Made by a program: the position numbers and the translations under genes
Assembly: GCF_014203595.1 (NCBI RefSeq)
Contig: NZ_JACHJK010000014.1
Span: forward strand, 62,001 to 126,000
Length of the DNA stretch: 64,000 nt
From: Streptomyces echinatus
GTDB taxonomy: Bacteria > Actinomycetota > Actinomycetes > Streptomycetales > Streptomycetaceae
Direction: 5' to 3'
Notes under the pieces: model-generated
Told to the model about the DNA's origin: nothing
The model's database searches: none
Seen by the model: only the letters and a program-made list of their open reading frames with translations
In this document: one piece after another, positions 51,106 through 60,330 of the stretch
Layout: each line of letters begins with the position of its first letter
How positions within the stretch are numbered: the first letter of the stretch is position 1

Positions 51106-52197
51106 TCAGCAGATGCGGGGCAGTTGCTCCCCCAGCGGCAGGTCCACCACCCGGGTGCCGCCGAGACCGGTGGAGACGACCACCATGCCGGGGTGCTCGG
51201 CCACGCACTCGCCGATGCGGGCCGCTCCGGCGCCCTGCGGGTGGGCTCGCATCGCCGCCAGCACGGCGTCCGCGTGCTCCGGGGGCACGAAGGCGACGAG
51301 CCGGCCCTCGTTGGCGACGTACAGCGGGTCCAGGCCGAGGAAACCGCAGGCGTTCGCGACCTCGTCCGGGACCGGCACGGCCCGTTCGCTCAGCCGGACG
51401 CCGGTACCGGAGGCGCGGGCGATCTCGTTCAGGGACGCGCCCAGACCGCCGCGGGTGGGGTCGCGCAGCACATGGACGTCCTTGGTGACCGCCAGCATCT
51501 CGGCCACCAGGTCCGCCAGTGGTGCGGTGTCGGAGGTGATCTCGACCCCGAACTCCAGTCCCTCGCGCACACTCATGATCGCCACGCCGTGCAGGCCGAT
51601 CGGCCCGCTGACGATGACGGCGTCGCCCGGCCGGGCGCGCTGCGGGCGGATGTCCACGCCGTCGGGTACGAGGCCGACGCCGGCGGTGGTGACGTAGACG
51701 CCGTCGCCGTGCCCGGACTCCACGACCTTGGTGTCCCCGGTGGCGACGATGACACCCGCCGCCTCGGCGGCCGCTCCGACGGCCCACGCGACGCGCTCCA
51801 CGACGGCCAGTTCCACACCCTCTTCGAGGATGAAGGCGGTGGAGAGGTACGCGGGCCGGGCGCCGCTCATCGCGAGGTCGTTGACGGTGCCGTTGACGGC
51901 CAGGTCGCCGAGGCTGCCGCCGGGGAAGAACAGCGGGCGTACGACGTAGGAGTCGGTGGAGAAGGCCAGCCGGGCACCGCCCAGGCCGAGGACGGCCGAG
52001 TCGGTGAGGGCGGCCAGGGTGGGGTTGCCGTAGGCGGGCGCGAAGACCTGTTCGATCAGTTCGGCGGACAGGGCGCCGCCTCCGCCGTGGCCCATGACGA
52101 CGACCGGCTGGTCGCGCAGGGGGGCGGGGCAGGTCCAGTTCGTGGGGTCGACGACCGGTGCGGTCGCCTCCGTCGCTTCGGTGGCGAGGTCAGCCAA
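51106..52197 (-). CDS. hypE: Carbamoyl dehydratase HypE
   Basis: A 363-residue enzyme that converts a carbamoyl group on its own C-terminal Cys to a thiocyanate, the source of the CN ligands. The end PRIC places that Cys at the last residue. ATP-binding AIR-synthase-like features: VMGHGGGGALSAELIEQVF, FSTDSYVV, DPTRGGLGASLNEIA. TTG 52197, with GGGAGGAG upstream, overlaps the end of hypD by eight bases, indicating coupling. Confidence 0.95.
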   Translation of the reverse strand: MADLATEATEATAPVVDPTNWTCPAPLRDQPVVVMGHGGGGALSAELIEQVFAPAYGNPTLAALTDSAVLGLGGARLAFSTDSYVVRPLFFPGGSLGDLAVNGTVNDLAMSGARPAYLSTAFILEEGVELAVVERVAWAVGAAAEAAGVIVATGDTKVVESGHGDGVYVTTAGVGLVPDGVDIRPQRARPGDAVIVSGPIGLHGVAIMSVREGLEFGVEITSDTAPLADLVAEMLAVTKDVHVLRDPTRGGLGASLNEIARASGTGVRLSERAVPVPDEVANACGFLGLDPLYVANEGRLVAFVPPEHADAVLAAMRAHPQGAGAARIGECVAEHPGMVVVSTGLGGTRVVDLPLGEQLPRIC

Positions 52198-53335
52198 CGG
52201 GGTTCATCTCCTCCCGCGGGATCCTGGATCCCTGCTGGGCCGGGGTGTCGGTCATCCGGCGGTAGAGGTAGTAGGCGGCGCAGGCGCCCTCGTTGGAGAC
52301 CATGGTGGCGCCGAGCGGGGTGCGCGGGGTGCAGGCCTTGCCGAACGCCTCGCACTGGGTCGGCTTGATCAGCCCCTGCAGGATCTCGCCGGCCCGGCAC
52401 ACGGCGGGCTCCTCGGTACGGATGCCGGTGACGTCGAAGCGGTGCTCGGCGTCGTAGGCGCGGAAGGCGTCGGTCAGCCGCCAGCCGCTGGCCGGGATGG
52501 GTCCGATGCCGCGCCAGTTGCGGTCGGCGACCTCGAAGACCTCCTCGATCATGCGCAGGGCCGCCGGGTTGCCCTGCTCGCGCACGGCCCGGGGGTAGGC
52601 GTTCTCCAGCCGGTGCTCGCCGCGCTCCAGCTGGTGGACCGCGCGGCGGATGCCTTCGAGGATGTCCAGGGGTTCGAAGCCGGTCACCACGAGCGGCACC
52701 CGGTGCCTCTCGGCAAGTTCCGGGTACTCGGCCGTGCCCATCACGCTGCACACGTGCCCGGCGGCGAGGAAGCCCTGCACCCGGCAGCTGGGGGCCGTCA
52801 TGATGGCCTCGATCGCCGGGGGGACGCGGACGTGCGACACCAGCAGGCTGAAGTTGTCCAGGGCGAGCCGGCGGGCCTGGTGCACCGCCATGGCGTTGGC
52901 GGGGGCGGTGGTCTCGAAGCCGATCGCGAAGAAGACGACCTGGCGGTCCGGGTGCCTGCGGGCGAGTTCGAGGGCGTCGAGCGGTGAGTACACCACGCGG
53001 ACGTCCCCGCCCTCGCCCTTGACCCGGAACAGGTCGCGGTCGGTGCCCGGCACACGGAGCATGTCCCCGAAGGAACAGAAGATCACGTCGGGCCGGGCGG
53101 CGATCTCCAGGGCCTTGTCGATGACGTCGAGGGGTGTCACACACACCGGGCAGCCGGGTCCGTGGATCAACTCCACCTCATCGGGCAGGAGTTGGTCGAT
53201 GCCGTGGCGGATGATGGAGTGGGTCTGCCCGCCGCAGACCTCCATCAGCGCCCAGGGCCGGGTGACGGTGGCCCGGATCTCGTCCAGCAGCCGGCGTGCC
53301 AGATCGGGGTCGTTGAACTCGTCGATGTACTTCAC
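52190..53335 (-). CDS. hypD: Hydrogenase Fe-cofactor assembly protein HypD
   Basis: A 381-residue Fe-S scaffold on which Fe(CN)2CO is built with HypC. Conserved motifs: MEVCGGQTHSIIRHG, GPGCPVCVTP, FAIGFETTAPANA, GFLAAGHVCSVMG, and the [4Fe-4S] Cys set in CRAGEILQGLIKPTQC and GKACTPRTP, EGACAAYYLY. ATG 53335 overlaps the hypC stop by four bases. Confidence 0.96.
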   Translation of the reverse strand: MKYIDEFNDPDLARRLLDEIRATVTRPWALMEVCGGQTHSIIRHGIDQLLPDEVELIHGPGCPVCVTPLDVIDKALEIAARPDVIFCSFGDMLRVPGTDRDLFRVKGEGGDVRVVYSPLDALELARRHPDRQVVFFAIGFETTAPANAMAVHQARRLALDNFSLLVSHVRVPPAIEAIMTAPSCRVQGFLAAGHVCSVMGTAEYPELAERHRVPLVVTGFEPLDILEGIRRAVHQLERGEHRLENAYPRAVREQGNPAALRMIEEVFEVADRNWRGIGPIPASGWRLTDAFRAYDAEHRFDVTGIRTEEPAVCRAGEILQGLIKPTQCEAFGKACTPRTPLGATMVSNEGACAAYYLYRRMTDTPAQQGSRIPREEMNPVG

Positions 53336-53622
53336 CGGGCCTCACTCCCGCTCTCCTGCCGGGCCGCCTGCTCCCAGGCGTCGCCGAACTCTTCCTCCAG
53401 CAGCCCCAGTTGCTCGAACAGCTCCAGGGACGCCCGGGCCGACTCCTCGTCGAGGCGCTGCAGCGCGAACCCGACGTGGACGATGACGTACTCCCCCACC
53501 CGGATGTCGGGCAGGTACTCCAGGCACGCCTGTTTCTGCACTCCGCCGAAGTCGATCAGTCCGGTGAGCGGGTCGGCGCGCTGGTCGATGGACACGACCT
53601 TGCCGGGCACGGCCAGACACAT
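53332..53622 (-). CDS. hypC: Hydrogenase assembly chaperone HypC
   Basis: A 96-residue protein beginning MCLAVPGKVVSID; Cys2 binds the Fe precursor and escorts it from HypD to the large subunit. GEYVIVHVGFALQRLDEESA is the typical core end. The C-terminal tail is acidic (LEEEFGDAWEQ). Lies 3 bases from the hypF stop side and overlaps hypD by four. Confidence 0.95.
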   Translation of the reverse strand: MCLAVPGKVVSIDQRADPLTGLIDFGGVQKQACLEYLPDIRVGEYVIVHVGFALQRLDEESARASLELFEQLGLLEEEFGDAWEQAARQESGSEAR

Positions 53623-53625
53623 GGG

Positions 53626-55992
53626 TCACTCCGTCTCGTGGTTGGTTGCTGTTCCCGCGACCATCAGCTGGCCGAGCGCCAGTCCGCCGTCGCCCGCGGG
53701 GACCTCGCCGTGCCGCAGGACCGAGAATCCGTCCCGGGCGAGCAGGGCGGCGCACTCCTCCTCCAGCAGGGCGTTGACGAAGACGCCTCCGGTGAGGGCG
53801 ACGGTGGCCAGGCCGGTCGCCGTGCGGGCCCGCCGGCAGACCTCCGCGACGGCCCGCGCCACACCGCGGTGGAAACGGGCCGCGAGGACCGGGGCGGGGG
53901 TGCCGCCGGCCTGGTCGCGCAGGAGCGCGGCCAGGGTGGGCGCCGGGTCGATCTCCCAGCCCCCGGGGAAGGACTGTGCGGCCCTGCATCCGAAGGGATA
54001 CGGCACCGCGTCGTCGTCGGCCGCCGCCAGCGCCGCCGCCTCCAGTTCCATGGCGGCCTGCGCCTCGTACCCCGCCCGGTGGCACACGCCGACGAGCGAG
54101 GAGACGGCGTCGAAGAGCCGCCCCATGCTGGAGGTCGGCACGCAGGCCACCTGCCGTTCCAGCTGCCGCCGCAGGACGGCGCGTTCGGTGTCCGAGCAGG
54201 CGGTGACGCTGGGCTGCTCGTCGGCCCAGGGCAGTCCCGCCGCCCACAGCCGGGCCAGCGCCAGCCGGCACGGGTTGGCCACGCCGGCGTCCCCGCCGGG
54301 CAGCGGGGCGGGGGCGAGGCGGGCGAAGCGCCGGTAGCGGGTGTAGTCGGCGAGCAGGACCTCGCCTCCCCACACGGTGCCGTCGTCGCCGTATCCGGTC
54401 CCGTCGAAGGCGACGCCGATCACGGGTGTGGTGCCGTCGAGGCCGTGTTCGGCCATCGCGGAGGCGATGTGCGCGTGGTGGTGCTGGACGAGCACCGGGG
54501 CGCGCAGGCCGAGCTGGACGGCCCGGCCGCGTGCCCACCGCGTCGAGCGGTAGCCGGGGTGCCGGTCGGCCCCGACCAGGCGCGGGGTGACGCCGGTGAG
54601 GCGGGCGAGGTGCCGTTCGGCCCGTTCGGCGGCTTCCAGGGTGGCCGGTCCGTCCATGTCGCCGAGGTGCGGGCCGAACCAGGCGTGCTCGTCCTCGCCC
54701 AGGCAGAGAGCGTTCTTGAGGTCGCCGCCGGCCGCGAGCGTGGGCCGGACGGGGACCGGCAGGCGCAGCGGGCGGGGGACGTACCCGCGGGAGCGGCGCA
54801 GTACCTGTTCGGTGCCGTCGGGGCGGACCCGGAGCAGGGAGTCGTCGCAGAAGGCGGCGATGGGCCGGTCGTGGGCGAGCCAGGCGTCGGCGAGGCCGGC
54901 CAGCCGGGTCAGTGCCTCGGTGTCGTCGGTGACGATGGGCTCGCCGGAACGGTTGCCGCTGGTCATGACCAGCACCCGGGGGCCGGGGGGATCGCCGGGC
55001 AGCCCGAACAGCAGGCTGTGGAGCGGGGTGTAGGGCAGCATCACGCCGACGTGCGGGCTGCCCGGGCAGACCTGGCCGGCCAGGCGCGGGCCGTCCGGGG
55101 GCGTGCGGCGGCGCAGCAGGACGATGGGGCGGCGGGCGCTGGTGAGGGCGGCCCGCTCGGCGTCGGAGAGGACCGCGATCCGCTCGGCCGCGGCCAGGTC
55201 CGCGCACATCACCGCGAAGGCCTTGCCGCCCCGCTCCTTGCGGTCGCGCAGGGCGGCGACGGCCCGGGGGTCGGTGGCGTCGCAGGCCAGGTGGTAGCCG
55301 CCGACGCCCTTGACGGCGACGATCCGTCCGGCGGCGAGCAGCGCCCGGGCCGTCGCGAGGGCGTCGGCGTCCCGGGACGGGCGGATCCCGAGACCTTCGG
55401 TTGGGGTCAGCGCGAGGCGCGGGCCGCAGCCGGGGCAGGCGACGGGCTGGGCGTGGAAGCGCCGGTCGGCCGGGTCGCCGTACTCGCGGGCGCAGGCGGG
55501 GCACATCGGGAAGCCGGCCATGGTGGTGGCCGCCCGGTCGTACGGCATGCCGGTGGCGATGGTGAAGCGGGGGCCGCAGTGGGTGCAGGTCACGAACGGG
55601 TGGCGGTGGCGGCGGTCGCCGGGGTCGGCCAGTTCGCGCAGGCAGTCGGCACAGGTCGCGGTGTCGGGCGGGAGCTGGGTGCGCCCGGCCGCCCGCTCGG
55701 TGGAGCGGATGGCGAAGGGGCCCCTCTCGCCCGTGGCGGCCAGGTCGACGCCCTCGATGCCGGTCACGGTGGCGAGGGGCGGCGGCTGTTCGGCCAGCAG
55801 GGCGCAGAAGCGGTGCACCCCGTCCGCCGGGCCCTCGACCTCGATGAGCACGCCGTCGCCGGTGTTGCCGACGAACCCGGTCAGGGAGAGCCCGGCGGCC
55901 AGGCGGTGCACGTGCGGGCGGAAGCCGACGCCCTGGACGGTGCCGCGCACGGTGAGCCGGCGGCGGACCGGTCCGGCGACGGGGGCGGTCAT
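53626..55992 (-). CDS. hypF: Carbamoyltransferase HypF
   Basis: A 788-residue enzyme that makes carbamoyl-adenylate from carbamoyl phosphate and passes it to HypE. Domains: acylphosphatase-like 1-95 (VQGVGFRPHVHRL with Arg25), two zinc-finger Cys sets (CADCLRELADPGDRRHRHPF to CTHCGPRF, and CPACAREYGD to CPGCGPRL), YrdC-like about 205-390 (VKGVGGYHLACDAT) and Kae1-like C-terminal part (QHHHAHIASAMAEHG, VAFDGTGYGDDG). ATG 55992 overlaps the hypB stop by four bases; the open frame upstream is not HypF. Confidence 0.96.
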   Translation of the reverse strand: MTAPVAGPVRRRLTVRGTVQGVGFRPHVHRLAAGLSLTGFVGNTGDGVLIEVEGPADGVHRFCALLAEQPPPLATVTGIEGVDLAATGERGPFAIRSTERAAGRTQLPPDTATCADCLRELADPGDRRHRHPFVTCTHCGPRFTIATGMPYDRAATTMAGFPMCPACAREYGDPADRRFHAQPVACPGCGPRLALTPTEGLGIRPSRDADALATARALLAAGRIVAVKGVGGYHLACDATDPRAVAALRDRKERGGKAFAVMCADLAAAERIAVLSDAERAALTSARRPIVLLRRRTPPDGPRLAGQVCPGSPHVGVMLPYTPLHSLLFGLPGDPPGPRVLVMTSGNRSGEPIVTDDTEALTRLAGLADAWLAHDRPIAAFCDDSLLRVRPDGTEQVLRRSRGYVPRPLRLPVPVRPTLAAGGDLKNALCLGEDEHAWFGPHLGDMDGPATLEAAERAERHLARLTGVTPRLVGADRHPGYRSTRWARGRAVQLGLRAPVLVQHHHAHIASAMAEHGLDGTTPVIGVAFDGTGYGDDGTVWGGEVLLADYTRYRRFARLAPAPLPGGDAGVANPCRLALARLWAAGLPWADEQPSVTACSDTERAVLRRQLERQVACVPTSSMGRLFDAVSSLVGVCHRAGYEAQAAMELEAAALAAADDDAVPYPFGCRAAQSFPGGWEIDPAPTLAALLRDQAGGTPAPVLAARFHRGVARAVAEVCRRARTATGLATVALTGGVFVNALLEEECAALLARDGFSVLRHGEVPAGDGGLALGQLMVAGTATNHETE

Positions 55993-56714
55993 GCGACGGG
56001 GGCGGACGGGGTGTGGTGGTGACCGTGCGGGTGGGGGGCGAGGGGCGGACGGTGCGAGGGGGCACCGTCGCGGGCGGCGAGGGCCCGTTCCAGCAGGGTG
56101 CCGACCCCGGCGCCGGTGCGGGCGCAGGACCGTACGATCTCCACGCCCGGGTTCACCCGGTGGACGTTCTCGTGGAAGAGGCTCTCGTCGAAACCGGCCG
56201 GTCCGGCGAGGTCGGTCTTGGTGATCACGACCAGATGGGCGGAGCCGAACGCCGTCGGGTACTTCAGCGGCTTGTCCTCGCCCTCGGTGACCGCCATCAG
56301 CACGATCCGCAGGGTCTCCCCGAGGTCGTACGAGGCCGGGCAGACGAGATTGCCGACGTTCTCCACGAAGAGCACGGAGGTGTCCGGCGGCAGCCAGCCC
56401 TCCAGCCGCGCGCGGACCTGGCGGGCCTCCAGGTGGCACAGTCCGTCGGTGAGCAGCTGCTGCACCGGGGCGCCGGAGCGGGCCAGCCGCTCGGCGTCGT
56501 TCTCGGTGGCCAGGTCCGCGGTGAGCGCGGCCACCGGTACGCCCTGCTCCACCGCCCGGGCCAGGACCCGGCCGAGCAGTTCGGTCTTGCCGCTGCCCGG
56601 GCTGGACAGCAGGTTGACCAGGGTCACGCCCTGCCGGGCGAGGTCGCCGCGGAGATCCGCGGCCAGGTCGTCGTTCTTCGCCAGGACGGCCTGTCTGACG
56701 TCGGACCGGCACAT
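55989..56714 (-). CDS. hypB: Hydrogenase nickel-incorporation GTPase HypB
   Basis: A 241-residue GTPase that powers nickel transfer with HypA. P-loop LLSSPGSGKTELLG, metal-site Cys-His in GLCHLEARQV, switch FVENVGNLVCPASYDLGE, and the guanine motif VITKTDLAG. There is no N-terminal His-rich store; instead the C-terminus ends with PHPHGHHHTP, a possible nickel reservoir. ATG 56714 has GAGGAG upstream. Confidence 0.95.
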   Translation of the reverse strand: MCRSDVRQAVLAKNDDLAADLRGDLARQGVTLVNLLSSPGSGKTELLGRVLARAVEQGVPVAALTADLATENDAERLARSGAPVQQLLTDGLCHLEARQVRARLEGWLPPDTSVLFVENVGNLVCPASYDLGETLRIVLMAVTEGEDKPLKYPTAFGSAHLVVITKTDLAGPAGFDESLFHENVHRVNPGVEIVRSCARTGAGVGTLLERALAARDGAPSHRPPLAPHPHGHHHTPSAPVA

Positions 56715-56774
56715 GGGCGGGGCTCCTCGGATGCGGTGACGGAACCCCGGCCGCATCACGTGCGGCCCGGGGTC

Positions 56775-57353
56775 TCACCGATCTTCGGCCCCGCCGGGCG
56801 CGATGCCGGGCAGCGCAGCCGAGCGCGGGGTACCGGATTCCATCGGGCGGCCCAACGGGGGCAGGGGGCCCGCGGGGTCGTCGAGCAGGGCGGCGACGAG
56901 GGTGTGCAGGGCGTCCACAGCCAGGCCGACGGCTTCCCGCACCGGTGTGCTGAGTCCCGGCAGGATGTCGTCGTCGCGTGGCAGGACGGCGGGTTCGCAG
57001 GCCAGGACGAGGATCCTGGGCAGCGGTTCGTCGCCCAGGTGCGTGGCCAGGGCCAGTACCTTCGCCGGGTCCATGCCGTGGGCCTCGGGCGGGACGGTGC
57101 CGTCGGGGGGTTCGGCCTCGATCAGGGAGAGGGTGCCGGGCCGGTGGCCGCGCGGGGCCGCGTCGACCAGGACGGCGGTGGCGTGGCCGGAGAGCAGGTC
57201 GTAGGCGAGGTCCAGGCCGCGGATGCCGTAGTCGCGGACGCGTACTCCGGCCGGCAGGGGGCGGTCCTCCAGGGCGCGGATCACCTCGGGGCCGAAGGCG
57301 TCGTCGGCGAGGAAGATGTTCCCGATTCCGGCCACCAGCAGGCGCGGCGTCAC
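56775..57353 (-). CDS. Hydrogenase maturation endopeptidase
   Basis: A 192-residue protease that trims the large-subunit tail once nickel is in place. Motifs: VAGIGNIFLADDAFGPEVIR with the acidic Ni-sensing residue (Asp after FLAD) and VLVDAAPRG (second acidic ligand). His in GMDPAK-preceding EAHG matches the third ligand area. C-terminal 35 residues are Pro/Gly-rich and variable. GTG 57353 overlaps the hypX stop by four bases. Confidence 0.92.
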   Translation of the reverse strand: MTPRLLVAGIGNIFLADDAFGPEVIRALEDRPLPAGVRVRDYGIRGLDLAYDLLSGHATAVLVDAAPRGHRPGTLSLIEAEPPDGTVPPEAHGMDPAKVLALATHLGDEPLPRILVLACEPAVLPRDDDILPGLSTPVREAVGLAVDALHTLVAALLDDPAGPLPPLGRPMESGTPRSAALPGIAPGGAEDR

Positions 57354-59059
57354 CGGGGGTCTCCGGCGGCCGGGGCGAGGGGCCGGGGGGAGCCGCCCGG
57401 CGTCTTGCGGACGAAGGCCGAGCGCAGGGCGTGGTACGGGGCCCCGGGGTCGAAGAAGATGGCGTGCATCCGGGCCAGTTCGTCCTCCCGGTGGCGGGCG
57501 AGGGGCCGTTCCCGCTCGTCCGCGGCGCGGGCCGCCGCCTTCTCGGCGAGCCGCCGGTCCAGGTCAGGGGCGGCGGCGAGGCCGGCCGCCAGCCGCTCGA
57601 CCTCGGCCGCGAAGTCCCGCGGCGCGGCCGGTACCAGCCGGTCCACGAGCCCGAGCCGTTCCGCGGTCGCGGCGCTGACCGGCAGCGCCTCGGCCGTCAG
57701 CCGGCCGGCCCGCTCGGGGCCGACGCGGCGCGGCAGGGTGTACGTCCAGAACTCGGAGCCGTACAGGCCCATGCGCCGGTAGTGCGGGTTGAGGACGACG
57801 CCGGTGCGGCACCACACCTGGTCCGCGGCGAGGGCGAGCATGGCGCCGCCGGCCGCGGCGTTGCCGGCGAGGGCGGCCACCACCAGGCGGTCCGTGGTGC
57901 GCAGCACGGCCTCCACGAGGTCGTCCATGGCGTTGAGGTTGGTCCAGGACTCCTGGCCCGGGTCGGGGGCCGCCTCGATGACGTTGAGATGGATGCCGTT
58001 GGAGAAGAAGTCGCGCGTGCCGCCGAGGACGAGGACGCGGGTGGGGCGGGTGAGCGCCTCCGTGTAGGCGGCGAGCAGTCTGCGGCACTGGTCGGTGCTC
58101 ATCGCGCCGCCGGGGAAGGAGAAGCTGAGGAAGCCGACGTCGCCGTGCTGCCGGTAGCGGATGTCGGTCCAGGTGTGCCGGCCGGGCGGGAGTTCCAGTG
58201 GTGCGGGGTCCTCGGGCAGGTCGAGGCCGGGCCGGTACGCGGCGAGCACCGAGGCGGCGGGCCGGCGGAAGGGCGCCGGGTCGCCGGAGTTCTTGCGGGG
58301 GCGCAGTTCCGGGATCCAGACGGCGCCGTCCCGGGTGGCCCGGCAGACGGCGCCGGCGCGCCGGGCCAGCAGGGCGCCGGGACGGCCGCGCAGCCGGTCC
58401 TCGGGGTGTCCGCCGTGCAGGAACACCTCGCGGCCGAGGAGTTCGTCGAGGACGCCCGGCTGGGAGTCGGCGCCGCGCAGCCTGCGCAGGACCGTCTCGG
58501 TGTCGTCGTGCTCCCAGTCGATGCGCCGCCGCTCCTGCCGGAAGAAGTCGCGCCAGCGGACGGTGACGGACTCGTGGGTCTGCGGGAGGGGCTTGTGGTC
58601 GCCTTCGGCGTAGCGCCGGACGGCCGTCAGTACGGCGGTGACGGCGGCGTCGGACGCCTCGTTGCGGTAGAGGTCGCTCTTGCCGACGGGCGGGACGGGG
58701 AACGGCTCGGCCGCCCAGATCGCTCCCGCGTCCATGGCCGCCTCGGCCTGCAGCACGGTGACGCCCCAGCGCTCCGCCCGTTCGGAGATGGCCCAGTCCA
58801 GCGAGGAGGGGCCCCGGTCGCCCGGCGGGCCGGGGTGGACGATCAGGCAGGTGTGCTCCCGCCACACGTCCTCGGGCAGGGCGGTCCTGAGCATCGGCGC
58901 GACGATCAGCTCCGGGCGCAGCTCGTGCACGGCGGTCCGGACGGGTTCGGGGCCGTGCGCGGCCAGGACGACGTCCACCTGGTGTCCGTCGTCCGACAGT
59001 TCGGCGTACAGGCGCTGGGAGAGGCTGTTGAACGCACTGGCGACGAGCAGAATGTTCAT
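57350..59059 (-). CDS. hypX: HypX/HoxX, CO-ligand-forming formyltransferase-hydratase
   Basis: A 569-residue two-domain enzyme. Residues about 1-250 are a formyl-tetrahydrofolate-using transferase module (MNILLVASAFNSLSQRLYAE, VHPGPPGDRGPSSLDWAI, the HPGxxGDRG folate motif). Residues about 270-520 are an enoyl-CoA hydratase/isomerase module (VLVLGGTRDFFSNGIHLNVI, ALAGNAAAGGAMLALAADQV). Characterised HypX transfers formyl to CoA and decarbonylates it, supplying the active-site CO when cells grow in air. This fits an O2-tolerant hydrogenase. The first gene before it on minus is 66 bases away. Confidence 0.94.
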   Translation of the reverse strand: MNILLVASAFNSLSQRLYAELSDDGHQVDVVLAAHGPEPVRTAVHELRPELIVAPMLRTALPEDVWREHTCLIVHPGPPGDRGPSSLDWAISERAERWGVTVLQAEAAMDAGAIWAAEPFPVPPVGKSDLYRNEASDAAVTAVLTAVRRYAEGDHKPLPQTHESVTVRWRDFFRQERRRIDWEHDDTETVLRRLRGADSQPGVLDELLGREVFLHGGHPEDRLRGRPGALLARRAGAVCRATRDGAVWIPELRPRKNSGDPAPFRRPAASVLAAYRPGLDLPEDPAPLELPPGRHTWTDIRYRQHGDVGFLSFSFPGGAMSTDQCRRLLAAYTEALTRPTRVLVLGGTRDFFSNGIHLNVIEAAPDPGQESWTNLNAMDDLVEAVLRTTDRLVVAALAGNAAAGGAMLALAADQVWCRTGVVLNPHYRRMGLYGSEFWTYTLPRRVGPERAGRLTAEALPVSAATAERLGLVDRLVPAAPRDFAAEVERLAAGLAAAPDLDRRLAEKAAARAADERERPLARHREDELARMHAIFFDPGAPYHALRSAFVRKTPGGSPRPLAPAAGDPR

Positions 59060-59125
59060 GACATGGCATCGTCGTCCTTCTCGGGGGTGCCGGGAAGAAC
59101 CGCCGCGGCGTTTCGCCGGCGCCGG

Positions 59126-59494
59126 TCAGGTCTCTTCCTCCATCCGGATCGCATTGCGCAGGTCCTCGAAGGCCTGGCCTTGCTCGTCCCGGTGTGCCTC
59201 CAGCAGGGCGGCGGCGATCGCGTCCAGCTTGCGCTGGATGGCGTGCTCGGCGCGCATCTCGGCGTTCTTCAGCAGGGCCAGGAGCAGGAGGGTGACCGCC
59301 GTCATGGACTCGCCCGCGAGCAGCAGCAGCTCCAGCGGCAGATGGGCGATGTGGGCGGCGGCGAAGAAGCCGACGAGCAGCAGGCAGAACAGGAAGAACA
59401 CCGGGGAGCTGGTGAAGTTCGAGGCGTACTCGGCGAACTGCTCGAACCGGCCGCGGCGGGAGCCGCCGCGGTGCACGGGATTCTTGAAGGTCAT
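59126..59494 (-). CDS. Small low-affinity iron permease-like membrane protein
   Basis: A 122-residue protein: FEQFAEYASNFTSSPVFFLF, two membrane helices (about 32-70), then a cytoplasmic helical tail (NAEMRAEHAIQRKLDAIAAA, QGQAFEDLRNAIRMEEET). The architecture matches the low affinity iron permease (Fet4-like) family of small bacterial two-helix proteins; transport activity is unproven. It is in line with hypX and may be cotranscribed. Confidence 0.8.
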   Translation of the reverse strand: MTFKNPVHRGGSRRGRFEQFAEYASNFTSSPVFFLFCLLLVGFFAAAHIAHLPLELLLLAGESMTAVTLLLLALLKNAEMRAEHAIQRKLDAIAAALLEAHRDEQGQAFEDLRNAIRMEEET

Positions 59495-59679
59495 GACCGA
59501 GCCTTTCCCCACGGCCGGCGGATCCCGGCCGCCGGCTCGCGTGTCGGGCCCGCGGTACCCGCGCGCGGGCGTACGACACGGGGTCCGGCCGGCGCCGGGA
59601 AGGGGGGCCGGCCTCGGCCTCGGGCCGCGGGCGGGGGCAATCCCCGGGCGGGGCGGTCGCGGGGTGCCGGCCCCCGGAC

Positions 59680-60207
59680 TCAGGCCGCGAGGGACCGTCC
59701 CGGGGTGAGGCGGTCGAGGAGCTGGTCGTGGTGCAGCCCGGCAACGGGGGCCAGCAGGTCCGGGTGGCGGAGCAGGGCCGCGGCGCGCCGGTCGCCGTCG
59801 TCGGGGGCGAGCAGCCGGCGGAACTCGGCGGTGGTGTCCGCGCTGTGCTCGCCGTCGGCGAGTGCGGCGACGGCCAGACCGGCCAGCTCGGGGTCGGTGA
59901 GCAGGGCGGCGGCCCAGCTGGCCACGACCTCGTCCACCCAGGTGCGCCACGCCCACTCCTCGGCCGGGTGGTCGTCGGCCGGCTCCGCGCCGGTGATCCA
60001 GTCGAGGCGGCCCGCGCCGCCGGGACCCGCCATGGTGACCAGGCCCGCGTCGATCTCGGTGGGGTACCGCAGCCACGCGGCGGCCGTCACCGCCTGCCGG
60101 GCCTGCGCCTCGCACAGCGCGGAGGCCAGCGCGCCGCCGGAGTGCGGGTACGCGCCGGTCAGCCAGCGCGCCGTCGCGGCGATCAGGGGGGACAGATCAG
60201 TGAGCAC
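59680..60207 (-). CDS. Hypothetical protein
   Basis: A 175-residue, Ala/Leu-rich soluble helical protein (SPLIAATARWLTGAYPHSGG, WAWRTWVDEVVASWAAALL, LRHPDLLAPVAGLHHDQLL). No family recognised. GTG 60207 is preferred because coding character begins there; an in-frame ATG at 60300 overlaps a palindrome. The 185-base gap 59495-59679 shows only GC-rich imperfect repeats. Confidence 0.65.
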   Translation of the reverse strand: MLTDLSPLIAATARWLTGAYPHSGGALASALCEAQARQAVTAAAWLRYPTEIDAGLVTMAGPGGAGRLDWITGAEPADDHPAEEWAWRTWVDEVVASWAAALLTDPELAGLAVAALADGEHSADTTAEFRRLLAPDDGDRRAAALLRHPDLLAPVAGLHHDQLLDRLTPGRSLAA

Positions 60208-60292
60208 AGCCGGGCCGTCCGAGGTGCGAGGGGTACAAGGGCTCCACGCCACGGTAGCCGGGCGTCCGGTACGCCCGGGAGGGTATGTAAAC

Positions 60293-60310
60293 CAGGTCAT
60301 ATGTGACCTG
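60293..60310. promoter_or_regulatory. Palindrome CAGGTCA-TATG-TGACCTG
   Basis: Seven-base perfect arms around TATG, 60293-60310, in the 123-base spacer between the hypothetical protein and the binding-protein gene, both on minus. The site lies about 85 bases upstream of the GTG at 60207 and 20 bases past the stop at 60331. The sequence looks like a dimeric GntR- or TetR-type operator. A TACATA box sits next to it (minus strand, about 60285). Confidence 0.6.
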
Positions 60311-60330
60311 ACCCACGCTTGCCGGGGCGG

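Noticed and set aside
53410..56022. 870-codon plus-strand open frame opposite hypF
   Set aside because: Antisense artefact of GC-rich hypF; translation is repetitive and matches no fold.
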